From positions 783,495-847,494 of the forward strand of contig NC_015636.1 of NCBI RefSeq assembly GCF_000179575.2: a stretch of DNA of 64,000 nt. The letters run 5' to 3'. The notes beneath the pieces are model-generated. The model was not told the DNA's origin, did not search any database, and worked only from the letters and a program-made list of their open reading frames with translations. Source of the stretch: Methanothermococcus okinawensis IH1 (lineage in GTDB: Archaea > AGJL01 > Methanococci > Methanococcales > Methanococcaceae). This document shows positions 8,740 through 17,935 of the stretch, in pieces. Every line of letters begins with the position of its first letter. Positions within the stretch are counted from its first letter, which is position 1. A program made the translations under genes and the position numbers.

Positions 8740-9381
8740 ATGCATCTGATAAAGATAGGAGGAAGTTTAACATATTATGCAAAACCACTATTAAATAAAT
8801 TAAAGCGTTTTAGCGATGAGTATGAAGAAAAAATAATTGTAGTGCCCGGTGGTGGAGCATTTGCCAATGTTGTTAGAGAATTAAATGAAAAGGGTGGATT
8901 GAATAATAGGAGCTCACATAAACTTGCCACCATGTCTATGGATATGATGGGTATTTATTTCTCTGAAATTTCTAACATTAAAACAGCCGATAATTTATAC
9001 GACGCAAAATATATATTAAAGAATGATAATATTGTTATACTACTTCCATCAAAAATTGTATTATCAACGGATGAGCTCCCCTGTTCATGGGATGTTACAT
9101 CGGATTCAATAGGAGCTCATATTGCCAGACTTTTGAATTTGAATAGTATTATAATTGCCACTGATGTTGATGGCATATATGATAACTATCCAGAAGGAAA
9201 ACTATTAAATACTATAAATGCAAAATCCATTAAAGGTTTCACATCGGTTGATAGTTATTTACCAAAATTATTATTAAAACACAATATCGAATGTTTTGTG
9301 GTTAATGGGAAATATCCCGATAGAATAATAAGTATTTTAAAAAACAACAATGATATATATACCAAAATTAACTTACAATAA
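8740..9381 (+). CDS. mfnE: [5-(aminomethyl)furan-3-yl]methyl phosphate kinase
   Basis: This 213-residue protein of the amino-acid-kinase fold matches MfnE. In methanofuran biosynthesis MfnE phosphorylates aminomethyl-furanmethyl phosphate to the diphosphate, which is then condensed with tyramine-glutamate. Kinase features are KIGGSL at the N-terminus, the VVPGGGAFANVVRE nucleotide/phosphate loop, a central SWDVTSDSIGAHIARLL and IATDVDGIY. I recall the same ladder of motifs in the Methanocaldococcus enzyme. The start has GGAAATGAT. The older annotation for this family was archaeal uridylate- or adenylate-like kinase. Confidence 0.82.
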   Translation: MHLIKIGGSLTYYAKPLLNKLKRFSDEYEEKIIVVPGGGAFANVVRELNEKGGLNNRSSHKLATMSMDMMGIYFSEISNIKTADNLYDAKYILKNDNIVILLPSKIVLSTDELPCSWDVTSDSIGAHIARLLNLNSIIIATDVDGIYDNYPEGKLLNTINAKSIKGFTSVDSYLPKLLLKHNIECFVVNGKYPDRIISILKNNNDIYTKINLQ

Positions 9382-9471
9382 TCGGAATATTTAAAATGGG
9401 AATAATAATTAATATAAAAATATAAAAATAATATAAAAGACAATATTAAATAATAAATAATTGGTGATAAT

Positions 9472-9636
9472 ATGAAATATAGATGCACATCATGCAATGC
9501 AGAAATAGCTCCAAGAGAGCATGCTACAAAATTTTTATGTCCAAACTGCGGAAAGGCAGAGATAGTAAGATGTGAAAAATGCAGAAAATTGAGCAACCCC
9601 TACAAATGTCCAAACTGTGGATATGAGGGACCATAA
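9472..9636 (+). CDS. Small zinc-ribbon protein upstream of aEF-1beta
   Basis: This 54-residue protein has four CxxC knuckles: CTSC, CPNC, CEKC and CPNC. It should bind two zinc ions and belongs to the DUF1610-like archaeal RNA-binding zinc-finger family. The start at 9472 has a GGTGATAAT site. It stands 60 bases before the elongation factor 1-beta gene, a linkage conserved in many archaea, which points to a role around translation. The exact function is not known to me. Confidence 0.85.
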   Translation: MKYRCTSCNAEIAPREHATKFLCPNCGKAEIVRCEKCRKLSNPYKCPNCGYEGP

Positions 9637-9696
9637 TTAAATAAATAACTTAATAATTTAAATCATTTTATATTCAAATAATAATGGGTGAAAAGC

Positions 9697-9966
9697 ATGG
9701 CAAAGGTTATGGCGAAATTAAAAGTAATGCCTGTAAGTCCAGAAGTGGATAAAGAAAATTTAAAGAAAAAAGTAAAAGAAACCGTAGAAAAAATGGATAC
9801 AATATGCAGAAATATATCTGATGAGCCATTGGCATTTGGTTTATATGCAATATATGTTCTTATAGAGATGGAAGAAAGGGAAGGCGGAACAGAACCTATT
9901 GAAAATGCAATATCTCAATTGGACGATGTAGAAAGTGTAGAGGCAGTAGAGGTTTCATTAGTTTAA
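9697..9966 (+). CDS. ef1b: Elongation factor 1-beta (aEF-1beta)
   Basis: This 89-residue protein is the guanine-nucleotide exchange factor for archaeal EF-1alpha. It starts MAKVMAKLKVMPVSPEVD and ends with the family pattern in which SVEAVEVSLV forms the last beta strand. The length equals that of other archaeal aEF-1beta proteins. ATG 9697 is preceded by GGGTGAAAAGC; an in-frame ATG at 9688 lies inside that site and is rejected. Confidence 0.92.
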   Translation: MAKVMAKLKVMPVSPEVDKENLKKKVKETVEKMDTICRNISDEPLAFGLYAIYVLIEMEEREGGTEPIENAISQLDDVESVEAVEVSLV

Positions 9967-10054
9967 TAATATTAACTAAATATCTATTCTTTTAATATTT
10001 AATTATGATTATATATCTTTATGATGGAATATAATATATATTATTAATGATAGC

Positions 10055-10279
10055 ATGATAAACTATATAAACAAGTTTAAGCAAATGAAGGAATTTGTCA
10101 AATGTATTGAAGATAGTGGATATTCTGTTTATATTCATCATAAAGATAAACCTATTTTGGAAGTCGGGACTAAAAAATCCAATTACTTATTAAAAAACAC
10201 AGTTGGTGATGTGAAAATTCACTACATAAACACCACCAAATTAATAGCAAAAATAGGCATTGAGCTATTAAAATCATAA
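10055..10279 (+). CDS. Small conserved-looking hypothetical protein
   Basis: This 74-residue protein is soluble, basic and of mixed alpha/beta character. Its core GYSVYIHHKDKPILEVG followed by VGDVKIHYINTTKLIAKIGIELL would suit a small beta-sheet domain. I do not recognise it. The ribosome-binding site (TGATAGC) is modest. It sits between aEF-1beta and the ribosomal-protein cluster, with codon use like its neighbours, so I take it as a real gene. Confidence 0.55.
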   Translation: MINYINKFKQMKEFVKCIEDSGYSVYIHHKDKPILEVGTKKSNYLLKNTVGDVKIHYINTTKLIAKIGIELLKS

Positions 10280-10385
10280 TTTTTAGTAGAGTTATTAAAT
10301 AAATAAAAATAAAAATAAAAATTAAGATATATTTACCTAAATAAAAAAATAAGAAAGAAAAAAAAGAAAAAAAGGTGAATAAACG

Positions 10386-10847
10386 ATGAGTAAGTTAAAT
10401 TATAAAGTAGAAGCAGACCCAAGCAAAACCGCAAGAGCTATGGGTAGAGCTCTAAGAATTTCAAGAAAGCATGCAGTTGAAATTTGCAGAGAGATAAATG
10501 GTATGAAGCTAAATGATGCTATTGCATACTTAAATAGAGTAATTGAGTTGAAACAGGTTGTTCCATTTAAAAGACATGGAAAAGATGTTCCTCACAGAAA
10601 AGGAAAATATGGTTGGACAGCAGGAAGATTCCCACAAAAAGCATCAAGTGAAATATTGAAAGTTCTCGACAATGCAAAGAAAAATGCAGAATACAAAGGG
10701 CTTAACACCGACAAATTGAGAATAAAACATATATCCTCAAACAAAGGATTTACAATAAAGAGATATATGCCAAGGGCATTTGGTAGAGCATCACCTAAAT
10801 TCCAAGAAACAGTTCATATTCAAGTAATATTGGAAGAATTCCATTAA
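10386..10847 (+). CDS. rpl22: Ribosomal protein uL22
   Basis: This 153-residue large-subunit protein lines the peptide exit tunnel. It has the archaeal signature SKTARAMGRALRISRKHAVEI at the N-terminus and KRYMPRAFGRASP near the C-terminus, within the loop that reaches into the tunnel. It opens the cluster here; the usual upstream genes (rpl3, rpl4, rpl23, rpl2, rps19) are absent, so the S10 operon is split in this genome. The start has GGTGAATAAACG. Confidence 0.95.
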   Translation: MSKLNYKVEADPSKTARAMGRALRISRKHAVEICREINGMKLNDAIAYLNRVIELKQVVPFKRHGKDVPHRKGKYGWTAGRFPQKASSEILKVLDNAKKNAEYKGLNTDKLRIKHISSNKGFTIKRYMPRAFGRASPKFQETVHIQVILEEFH

Positions 10848-10933
10848 TAATATAAACTATTAGAATAAAAAATGAGAATAAAATAAAAATAAGAAATAAG
10901 ATTAAGAACTAATTAATATATGGGTGAAAATAA

Positions 10934-11593
10934 ATGATTGAAAGAGCATTTGTAAAAGAGAATGTTGTAGAAACATTAGTTGATGAGTATCTCAAAAACA
11001 AGTTACCAAGAGCAGGATACAGCCACATGGATATAAAAAAGACACCAGTAGGAACAAGAATAACAGTATTCGCTGAAAAACCAGGTTTTGTAATTGGAAG
11101 AAAGGGTAGAATGGTAAAAGAATTAACCGAAACCATTGCAAATAAATATGGCGTAGAAAATCCTCAAATTGAAGTTAAACAAATCCAAAATCCTGATTTA
11201 GACCCAGAGGTTGTAGCCCAAAAAATAGCCTCATCTCTTGAAAGGGGTATGCATTTCAGAAGAGTTGCTCACTCAGCAGTTAGAAGGGTTATGGGAGCAG
11301 GTGCAAAAGGTATTGTTATAATTATCTCAGGAAAATTAACTGGTGAAAGGTCAAGAACAGAAAAATTCATGGAAGGATATATGAAACACTGCGGAGAACC
11401 ATCAGAAGTTCTTGTTAAAAAAGCACATAAACTTGCAAAATTAAAACTTGGGATAATTGGTGTTACTGTAAAAATCATGCCCCCAGAGATTGTATTACCT
11501 GATGAAATTGTTATAAGAGACGGTGCTGGGGAAGTTCAAGAGGTAGCAGTAAATGAATCAGCAGCAGTAGTAGGAGAAGTATCAGAAGAATAA
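10934..11593 (+). CDS. rps3: Ribosomal protein uS3
   Basis: This 219-residue small-subunit head protein has an N-terminal KH domain with [11 protein letters not shown] (type II KH, RNA binding at the mRNA entry site). The C-terminal domain contains [25 protein letters not shown]. The acidic tail after about residue 200 is common in methanococci. It follows rpl22 with the standard archaeal order and has a GGGTGAAAATA site. Confidence 0.96.
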   Translation: MIERAFVKENVVETLVDEYLKNKLPRAGYSHMDIKKTPVGTRITVFAEKPGFVIGRKGRMVKELTETIANKYGVENPQIEVKQIQNPDLDPEVVAQKIASSLERGMHFRRVAHSAVRRVMGAGAKGIVIIISGKLTGERSRTEKFMEGYMKHCGEPSEVLVKKAHKLAKLKLGIIGVTVKIMPPEIVLPDEIVIRDGAGEVQEVAVNESAAVVGEVSEE

Positions 11594-11616
11594 ATTATTA
11601 TTAAAGGTGATAGAAA

Positions 11617-11829
11617 ATGGCTATATTAAAAGCTAGTGATATAAGAGAAATGAATATTTCTGAAATGAATGAAAAATTAGCTGAGTTGAAAAAGGAGCTC
11701 ATGAAAGAAAATGCAAATAAAGCCACTGGAGGCTCTCCATCAAATCCTGGTAAGATTAAAGAGATAAAAAGGACAATTGCAAGAATATATACAATAATGA
11801 ATGAGAAGAAAGGAGAAGCTGAGGCATAA
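11617..11829 (+). CDS. rpl29: Ribosomal protein uL29
   Basis: This 70-residue two-helix large-subunit protein at the tunnel exit near the SRP and translocon docking site contains the expected [17 protein letters not shown] and [22 protein letters not shown]. It lies 23 bases after rps3 with a GGTGATAGAAA site and is certainly co-transcribed. The length is typical. Confidence 0.95.
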   Translation: MAILKASDIREMNISEMNEKLAELKKELMKENANKATGGSPSNPGKIKEIKRTIARIYTIMNEKKGEAEA

Positions 11830-11978
11830 TCTAAATAACTATTATAATAATAAAAATTAAAATTTAACAAAACTTATAAATATAATTTATTTCAATCTAT
11901 TATTAAATTAACTTCAATTATATGTTAAATTATATATTAAAAAAGAAATAGGATTAATTTAAACCAAGAGGTGCAGTA

Positions 11979-12287
11979 ATGCCTGAAATTTGTCCAAGAT
12001 GTGGGCTACCAAAAGAATTATGTGTATGCGAAGAAATTGCAAAAGAAGAACAAAAAATAAAAATATATGTTGCAAAAAGAAGATTTGGAAAATTAATGAC
12101 TGTAATTGAAGGTTTTGATACAGATTTAATTGATGTAAAAGACCTTGCAAAGAAATTAAAAGATATATGTGCATGTGGAGGAACTGTAAAAAAGGATTCC
12201 ATTGAATTGCAGGGAGACCACAGGAGAAAAGTTGAAGAAGCTCTGGTAAAGATGGGATTCTCGAAGGATACTATTGAAGTTAGATAA
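11979..12287 (+). CDS. sui1: Translation initiation factor aIF1 (SUI1 family)
   Basis: This 102-residue protein helps select the start codon on the small subunit. The SUI1 fold is visible as [19 protein letters not shown], then [22 protein letters not shown] and [20 protein letters not shown]. The N-terminal [19 protein letters not shown] carries a CxxC and CxC set that could bind zinc, as in other archaeal aIF1 proteins. Its place between rpl29 and the RNase P gene is the conserved archaeal order. Confidence 0.95.
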   Translation: MPEICPRCGLPKELCVCEEIAKEEQKIKIYVAKRRFGKLMTVIEGFDTDLIDVKDLAKKLKDICACGGTVKKDSIELQGDHRRKVEEALVKMGFSKDTIEVR

Positions 12288-12435
12288 AAATATATATGAT
12301 AAACTAATAAAAAAATAAAAAAGATAAATCATATTAATAATAATCTTTATATACCACATAATCATTACATTATGAAGTAATTAATTATTAATATCATAAT
12401 ATTATATTTAGATTATAAAAATCAAGGAAATAAGG

Positions 12436-12483
12436 ATGCCTGTTGGCACACCCTTATGTCCTTATGGGTCGGGGGACACCCAA
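12436..12483 (+). promoter_or_regulatory. GC-rich leader upstream of rnp1, possible structured RNA
   Basis: This 48-base stretch is far richer in G and C than the surrounding spacer. It can form TGCC-TGTT-GGCA, and alternatively GGGT...ACCC or TGTCC...GGACA, pairings that would place the GGGGGA ribosome-binding site in a stem or loop. It could instead be a short in-frame N-terminal extension of rnp1. I cannot tell which without comparative data. Confidence 0.35.
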
Positions 12484-12774
12484 ATGATAACTCCACAAAA
12501 TATATTGAGACATGAATTAATTGGATTAAATGTTGAGATTGTAAAATCTCCAAATCTATCCCTGGTTGGAATAAAAGGCAAAGTTGTTGATGAAACAAGA
12601 AATACCCTAATTATTGAAAGATTTGGCAGTGGCAAAGAGATAAGAATTCCAAAGGATGTTGCAGTATTTAGATTTGAATTAAAAGATAAATCTGTTGATG
12701 TGATAGGAAGCCTTTTAATCGGAAGACCAGAGGATAGATTGAAGAGGAAAATAAAAACTATTTATCCATACTAA
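12484..12774 (+). CDS. rnp1: RNase P protein component 1 (Rpp29)
   Basis: This protein of about 96 residues starts MITPQNILRHELIGL. It is the Sm-like subunit of archaeal RNase P, which with RPP21 binds the specificity domain of the RNA and matures tRNA 5' ends. Family motifs are GIKGKVVDETRNTLIIE and the C-terminal LLIGRPEDRLKRK. An in-frame ATG at 12436 would add 16 residues, but homologues as I remember them begin at MITP. The GGGGGA 8 bases before ATG 12484 would be the ribosome-binding site. The GC-rich leader is described separately. Confidence 0.9.
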   Translation: MITPQNILRHELIGLNVEIVKSPNLSLVGIKGKVVDETRNTLIIERFGSGKEIRIPKDVAVFRFELKDKSVDVIGSLLIGRPEDRLKRKIKTIYPY

Positions 12775-12960
12775 TTCATTATCTATTTTAAAGTCCCCAA
12801 AGAAAAGAATGGCATATAAAAACTTATATTAAGTTTGATATTATTTCTACCTTGCATATATGCCACATTTACTATTATCGAAAAATAAATAAGCAAATAT
12901 ATATTTATTTTAATCGTTAATGTGGTATGTGCACTTGAAGTAAATTTAGGAGGTATTATT

Positions 12961-13290
12961 ATGAGAAATATAGGAATTGATGTTAAATCTCCTGAAAATA
13001 CATGTAATGATAAAGACTGTCCATTCCATGGCAATTTGCCAGTAAGAGGACAGGTATTTGAAGGTATTGTGGTAAGTGATAAAGGACACAATACCGTTGT
13101 AATTAAAAGGGAGATTGTAAGCTATATACCAAAATATGAAAGATACGAAAAAAGAACAGCTACAATGGTTGCTCACAATCCATCATGCATAGGTGCAAAG
13201 GTTGGAGATAAGGTAAAAATTGCAGAGTGCAGGCCTATAAGCAAAACTAAGTCATTTGTAGTTGTTGAAAAAACAGAACTTACAGAATAA
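12961..13290 (+). CDS. rps17: Ribosomal protein uS17
   Basis: This 109-residue OB-fold small-subunit protein contains the archaeal N-terminal extension ([30 protein letters not shown]) and the core [19 protein letters not shown] with [25 protein letters not shown] 12961 has an ideal GGAGGTATTATT; the in-frame ATG at 12922 has no site and would add residues not found in homologues. A 186-base AT-rich gap separates it from rnp1. Confidence 0.95.
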   Translation: MRNIGIDVKSPENTCNDKDCPFHGNLPVRGQVFEGIVVSDKGHNTVVIKREIVSYIPKYERYEKRTATMVAHNPSCIGAKVGDKVKIAECRPISKTKSFVVVEKTELTE

Positions 13291-13299
13291 GGTGATTTC

Positions 13300-13698
13300 A
13301 TGAAGGGATTTGGTTCAAAAGTAATAAGAGCTCTGCCAAATGGAGCTAGGCTAGTCTGTGCGGATAACACCGGGGCAAAAGAACTTGAAGTAATTGCAGT
13401 TAAAAACTACAAAGGAGTTACTAGAAGACTGCCTGCTGGTGGAGTAGGGAGCATGGTTTTTGTTTCTGTTAAGAAAGGAACGCCTGAAATGAGAAAACAG
13501 GTATTGCCTGCTATTATCATAAGACAGAAAAAGGAATATAGAAGACCAGATGGTTCAAGAGTTAAATTTGAAGATAATGCTGCGGTAATTGTAACACCAG
13601 ACGGAAATCCAAAAGGTTCGGAAATAAAAGGACCTGTTGCAAAAGAGGCAGCTGAAAGATGGCCTGGTGTATCAAGGCTAGCTAAAATAATTCACTAA
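13300..13698 (+). CDS. rpl14: Ribosomal protein uL14
   Basis: This 132-residue large-subunit protein forms an intersubunit bridge and contacts translational GTPases. Key segments are [46 protein letters not shown] and [18 protein letters not shown]. It starts 9 bases after rps17 with a GGTGATTTC site, so translation is probably coupled. Confidence 0.96.
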   Translation: MKGFGSKVIRALPNGARLVCADNTGAKELEVIAVKNYKGVTRRLPAGGVGSMVFVSVKKGTPEMRKQVLPAIIIRQKKEYRRPDGSRVKFEDNAAVIVTPDGNPKGSEIKGPVAKEAAERWPGVSRLAKIIH

Positions 13699-13747
13699 TA
13701 AAATTCACTAATAATAAAATATGTTGTAAAAATAAAAGGTGAATAAT

Positions 13748-14110
13748 ATGGTTTTGACAAACTCAAAACAGCCAAGGAAACAAAGAAAAGCACTTTACAA
13801 CGCTCCACATCATTTGAGAAATAGATTGATGTCATCAACGCTCTCAAAGGAGTTAAAGGAAAAATACAATAAAAATGCACTTCCTGTTAGAAAAGGAGAT
13901 GTTGTAAAGATAATGAGAGGAAACTTCAAAAATATAGAAGGAGAAGTATCAAAAGTTGATTATAAATCTTACAAAATATATGTAGAAGGAGCAGTAAATA
14001 GAAAACAGGATGGAAAAGAATCTCCATATCCAATTCATCCATCAAATGTTATGATTGTTAAATTGGATGACTCAGACGAAAGGAGATTTAAATTTTTAAA
14101 AAATGAATAA
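13748..14110 (+). CDS. rpl24: Ribosomal protein uL24
   Basis: This 120-residue KOW-domain protein is an assembly initiator of the large subunit. The N-terminal [24 protein letters not shown] is the archaeal/eukaryal extension, and [22 protein letters not shown] is the KOW motif. ATG 13748 is preceded by GGTGAATAAT; the ATG nine bases earlier lies within the site. Confidence 0.95.
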   Translation: MVLTNSKQPRKQRKALYNAPHHLRNRLMSSTLSKELKEKYNKNALPVRKGDVVKIMRGNFKNIEGEVSKVDYKSYKIYVEGAVNRKQDGKESPYPIHPSNVMIVKLDDSDERRFKFLKNE

Positions 14111-14123
14111 CTGAGGTGCGAAT

Positions 14124-14867
14124 ATGGCAAGTAAGGGACCTAAAAGACATCTAAAAAGATTACCCGCTCCAACAAATTGGCAACTTCCAAGAAAAGTTAA
14201 AAAATTTACTACCAGAGCTCTGCCAGGACCACATTCAATGGATAATTCATTGCCATTATTGTTGATAGTTAGGGATATTTTAGGCTATGCAGATAATGCA
14301 AGAGAAGCTAAAAAAATCATTAAAATGGGTAAAATATTAGTTGATGGCGTAAAAAGAAAAGAACACAGATATCCAGCAGGATTAATGGATGTAATTTCCA
14401 TACCTGATACAAATGAAAACTTTTTAGTATTGCTTGATGAAAAAGGTAGAATTACCTTGAAGAAAACAGATAAGAATGATGTAAAATTATGCAAAATTAA
14501 AAATAAAACTGTGATTAAAGGCGGACATATTCAATTAAACCTTCATGATGGTAGAAACCAGATTGTAAAGGTTTCAGATGCTACAAAGGCAGAAGAGGAT
14601 ATCTATAAAACCGGAGATTGTGTTCTTATCTCAATCCCTGAACAAGAAATAGTAGGTCATGTCCAGTTTGGTGAAGGAAAATTGGCATATATTACTGGTG
14701 GAAAACACGCAGGAGATTTTGCAAAAATCATTGAAATAGAAAAGAGAAAATTATATCCTGATATTATTACCCTTGAAACAAAAGATGGAGAACAGTTTAA
14801 AACCATTAAAGACTATGTATTTGTAGTTGGCGATGAAGAACCTGTTTTACCATCATTAAAGGAATAA
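14124..14867 (+). CDS. rps4e: Ribosomal protein eS4
   Basis: This 247-residue archaeal/eukaryal small-subunit protein begins MASKGPKRHLKRLPAP. An S4-like RNA-binding region (AREAKKIIKMGKILVDGVKRKEHRYP) follows, with a KOW-containing C-terminal part including YITGGKHAGDFAKI. It is 13 bases from rpl24. No anomalies. Confidence 0.96.
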   Translation: MASKGPKRHLKRLPAPTNWQLPRKVKKFTTRALPGPHSMDNSLPLLLIVRDILGYADNAREAKKIIKMGKILVDGVKRKEHRYPAGLMDVISIPDTNENFLVLLDEKGRITLKKTDKNDVKLCKIKNKTVIKGGHIQLNLHDGRNQIVKVSDATKAEEDIYKTGDCVLISIPEQEIVGHVQFGEGKLAYITGGKHAGDFAKIIEIEKRKLYPDIITLETKDGEQFKTIKDYVFVVGDEEPVLPSLKE

Positions 14868-14989
14868 TTTAATAATTAATATACTTAATAATATAATGAT
14901 AATTAAGTGAGATAAGAGTAAATGATAGCAAATAATAGCAAATCATAAAGATAAATTTAAGTAATTGAATAACTAAACATGGTGGAAAA

Positions 14990-15538
14990 ATGACATTCCA
15001 AGAAACATGGGAAAAACAGCCTATGAGAAAACCTAAGATAGAGAAGGTTACCATCAATATGGGTGTAGGCGAAAGTGGAGATAGGTTGCTTACCGGTGCA
15101 AAAGTTATTGAAGAAATTACTGGTCAAAAACCTGTAAGAACACTGGCTAAACAAACTAACCCTGCATTTGGTATTAGAAAAAAACTTCCAATTGGTTTAA
15201 AAGTCACATTGAGAGGAAAAAAAGCAGAAGAATTTTTAAAAAATGCATTTATAGCATTTAAAGCATCTGGGAAAACATTATATTCCTATTCATTTGATAA
15301 AAGGGGAAACTTTTCATTCGGTATTCCAGAGCATATTGACTTCCCAGGCCAAAAATATGAGCCAGATGTCGGAATCTATGGTATGGATGTATGTGTAACC
15401 TTTGAAAAACCAGGATACAGAGTTAAAAGAAGAAAAGTAAAAAGAAACAGCCTTCCTGAAAAACACCAAGTTAAAAAAGATGAAGCTATTGAATACATAA
15501 AATTGAACTTTGGTGTTGATGTAGTAGAGGAAGAATAA
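14990..15538 (+). CDS. rpl5: Ribosomal protein uL5
   Basis: This 182-residue protein binds 5S rRNA and contacts the P-site tRNA from the large subunit. Visible signatures are KVTINMGVGESGDRLLTGAKVIEEITGQ, the loop GKTLYSYSFDKRGNFSFGIPEHIDFPG, and the C-terminal GYRVKRRKVKR basic patch. The start has GGTGGAAAA. A 122-base spacer separates it from rps4e. Confidence 0.96.
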   Translation: MTFQETWEKQPMRKPKIEKVTINMGVGESGDRLLTGAKVIEEITGQKPVRTLAKQTNPAFGIRKKLPIGLKVTLRGKKAEEFLKNAFIAFKASGKTLYSYSFDKRGNFSFGIPEHIDFPGQKYEPDVGIYGMDVCVTFEKPGYRVKRRKVKRNSLPEKHQVKKDEAIEYIKLNFGVDVVEEE

Positions 15539-15701
15539 CTTATAAATTAAATTAATTAAACTAATAATTAAATTAAGTTAAGTTTCTACGATATATAACT
15601 TATTTTAATTAAATAACGAGTGCAAAATAACGAAATAGATGTAATATTTATAATTATACTGGATATAGTAACTTTCGGATTTTGCTTGGAGGTCGAAAAA
15701 A

Positions 15702-15863
15702 ATGACAAAAGCACCATATAAGAAAAAATACGGATACGGTTCTAAGGTATGTTCAAGATGTGGAAGGAAAGGACCTGGAATCATTAGAAAATATGGATTG
15801 AACTTATGCAGACAGTGTTTTAGAGAATTAGCACCAAAATTAGGATTTAAAAAATATGATTAA
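15702..15863 (+). CDS. rps14: Ribosomal protein uS14 (zinc-binding form)
   Basis: This 53-residue protein of the small-subunit head has a single zinc knuckle built from CSRC and CRQC (cysteines near residues 17, 20, 35 and 38). The C-terminal [14 protein letters not shown] is typical of archaea. It is preceded by TTGGAGG, which lies inside a predicted small hairpin (TTTCG pairing with CGAAA, about 15674-15701). Confidence 0.96.
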   Translation: MTKAPYKKKYGYGSKVCSRCGRKGPGIIRKYGLNLCRQCFRELAPKLGFKKYD

Positions 15864-15888
15864 GGATAAGGATTAAGGAGGTATCAAC

Positions 15889-16281
15889 ATGAGTCTAATG
15901 GACCCACTTGCGAATGCATTGAACCATCTATCCAACTGTGAAAGAGTGGGAAAGAATGTGGCATACATAAAGCCCGCCTCAAAACTCATAGGAAGAGTAT
16001 TGAAAGTTATGCAGGATAAGGGATACATAGGAAACTTTGAATACATAGAAGATGGTAAAGCAGGAATCTATAAAGTAGAACTGACAGGACATATAAACAA
16101 ATGTGGAGCAGTTAAGCCAAGATATGCTGTTAAAAAGCATGAATTTGAGAAATTTGAAAAAAGATATTTGCCTGCAAAAGGTTTTGGTTTATTGATTGTA
16201 AGCACACCAAAAGGATTAATGACCCATGATGAAGCTAAGGAGCAAGGCTTGGGTGGAAGATTGATATCATATATTTTCTAA
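15889..16281 (+). CDS. rps8: Ribosomal protein uS8
   Basis: This 130-residue primary 16S rRNA-binding protein begins [21 protein letters not shown] and ends with the universally conserved [26 protein letters not shown], including the STPKG-type motif. A strong GGAGG site precedes the start. It follows rps14 by 25 bases. Confidence 0.96.
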   Translation: MSLMDPLANALNHLSNCERVGKNVAYIKPASKLIGRVLKVMQDKGYIGNFEYIEDGKAGIYKVELTGHINKCGAVKPRYAVKKHEFEKFEKRYLPAKGFGLLIVSTPKGLMTHDEAKEQGLGGRLISYIF

Positions 16282-16359
16282 GATAGATATTCTAAGATAT
16301 TATATAGATATTCTAAGTTAAATTATAATTATTTAAACACGATAAATGGAGGTATGGTT

Positions 16360-16908
16360 ATGCCAGTTGCCGCTATAATGAGGGAAGAGATTGAAATACC
16401 TGACAATGTTTCTGTTGAGATAAATGGCAACGAAGTTGTTGTTAAATCAGGCGGAAAAGAACTTAAAAGAACACTTTCCTTCCCAAATGTAAGCATTAAA
16501 AAAGAAGATAATAAAATAGTTATTGAAAGTTTATATCCAAGAAAAAAACAGGCAGCAATTATCGGAACATTTGCATCCCACATCAACAACATGATAAAGG
16601 GCGTAGTTGATGGATTTGAATATAAATTGAAAATAAGATATGCTCACTTCCCTATGAAAATTAGTGTTAAAGGTAATGAAGTAATTATAGACAACTTTTT
16701 AGGTGAGAAACACCCAAGAAAAGCAAGAATTATGGAAGGAGTGAATGTCAAAGTGAGCGGTGAAGATATTATAGTTAGCGGAATAGATAAAGAAAAAACA
16801 GGACAGACCGCCGCAAACATTGAACAGGCAACAAGAGTTAAAGGAAGAGATACCAGAGTATTCCAAGACGGTATCTATATTGTAGAAAAAGCAGGGAAAG
16901 TGTTATAA
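16360..16908 (+). CDS. rpl6: Ribosomal protein uL6
   Basis: This 182-residue large-subunit protein sits near the factor-binding site. It consists of two related beta-alpha domains; visible are [25 protein letters not shown] and, in the second, [51 protein letters not shown] 16360 is chosen over ATG 16354 because the GGAGG is then 7 rather than 1-2 bases away. Confidence 0.95.
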   Translation: MPVAAIMREEIEIPDNVSVEINGNEVVVKSGGKELKRTLSFPNVSIKKEDNKIVIESLYPRKKQAAIIGTFASHINNMIKGVVDGFEYKLKIRYAHFPMKISVKGNEVIIDNFLGEKHPRKARIMEGVNVKVSGEDIIVSGIDKEKTGQTAANIEQATRVKGRDTRVFQDGIYIVEKAGKVL

Positions 16909-16917
16909 GGTGGTTTC

Positions 16918-17379
16918 ATGAGTAAAAAAAGGTTATTGAGATTAAAACTCAAAATGAAACAAAAAAAACCTGACTTTAAAAGGCAGGAATGGTTCAAGTG
17001 TAAAAGAATAGGCACAAGTTGGAGAAGACCCATAGGACTTCACAGTGGGATGAGAAAACAGTTGAAACACAGACCAGCTATTGTTAAGATAGGATACAGA
17101 GCTCCGGCTCTTGTAAGAGGATTGCATCCATCAGGTTTAGAAGATGTTCTCATCCATAATGTAAAAGAGTTGGAAGCATTAAATCCTGAAACACAAGGAG
17201 CTAGGGTGGCTTCAACTGTTGGCAGAAGAAAAAAGATAGAAATAGTAAAAAGAGCTAATGAATTAGGTATCAGATTATTAAATATTTCCAACGAGAAACA
17301 GGAAGAACTTTTAAATATTACTAAGGAAGTTTCAGAAGAGGAAATAAAAGAAGAAACCGAAAAAGAAACAGAAGAATAA
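16918..17379 (+). CDS. rpl32e: Ribosomal protein eL32
   Basis: This 153-residue archaeal/eukaryal large-subunit protein has the core WRRPIGLHSGMRKQLKHRPAIVKIGYRAPALVRGLHPSG, typical of the family. A C-terminal acidic glutamate/lysine tail (about the last 20 residues) is longer than in many relatives. It starts 9 bases after rpl6 with a GGTGGTTTC site. Confidence 0.95.
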   Translation: MSKKRLLRLKLKMKQKKPDFKRQEWFKCKRIGTSWRRPIGLHSGMRKQLKHRPAIVKIGYRAPALVRGLHPSGLEDVLIHNVKELEALNPETQGARVASTVGRRKKIEIVKRANELGIRLLNISNEKQEELLNITKEVSEEEIKEETEKETEE

Positions 17380-17418
17380 TATAATAATTTTATATATTTA
17401 TTTATGTTAGGTGATATA

Positions 17419-17868
17419 ATGGATATATCAACCCAGAGGAGAATTGCCGCAGATGTGCTGGACTGTGGTATTGATAGAGTATGGATTGACCCTGAAAATT
17501 TGGATAAGGTCAAAATGGCTATTACCAAAGATGACATCAGGATGTTAATTAAAGAAGGTATTATTGTAAAAAAACAGAAAAAAGGAATAAGCAGGGCTAG
17601 AACTCAGAAATTAAAAGAACAGAAAAGAAAAGGTAAAAGAAAAGGCCCAGGTTCAAGAAGAGGGGCAAAAGGCTCTAGAACTCCTAAAAAAAGAAAATGG
17701 ATAAACACCATAAGGCCTTTGAGAAGTATGTTAAAGGAGCTCAGGGAAGATGAAACAATTGAAAGAAGCACATATAGAAAATTATATAGAATGGCAAAAG
17801 GTGGAGCATTCAGAAGTAAAAACCACATGAAGATGTATATGAAAGACCATGGGCTTCTTGCGGAATAA
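17419..17868 (+). CDS. rpl19e: Ribosomal protein eL19
   Basis: This 149-residue helical large-subunit protein begins MDISTQRRIAADVLDCGIDRVW. The long basic region GISRARTQKLKEQKRKGKRKGPGSRRGAKGSRTPKK that threads into rRNA follows, then YRKLYRMAKGGAFRSKNHMK. ATG 17419 has GGTGATATA; the ATG 15 bases earlier overlaps that site. Confidence 0.95.
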   Translation: MDISTQRRIAADVLDCGIDRVWIDPENLDKVKMAITKDDIRMLIKEGIIVKKQKKGISRARTQKLKEQKRKGKRKGPGSRRGAKGSRTPKKRKWINTIRPLRSMLKELREDETIERSTYRKLYRMAKGGAFRSKNHMKMYMKDHGLLAE

Positions 17869-17935
17869 ATAAAAAATCTTTTTAGATTTTTAAATTCGCT
17901 TTATTCCATATTAAAATTATATAGGAGGTATAATC

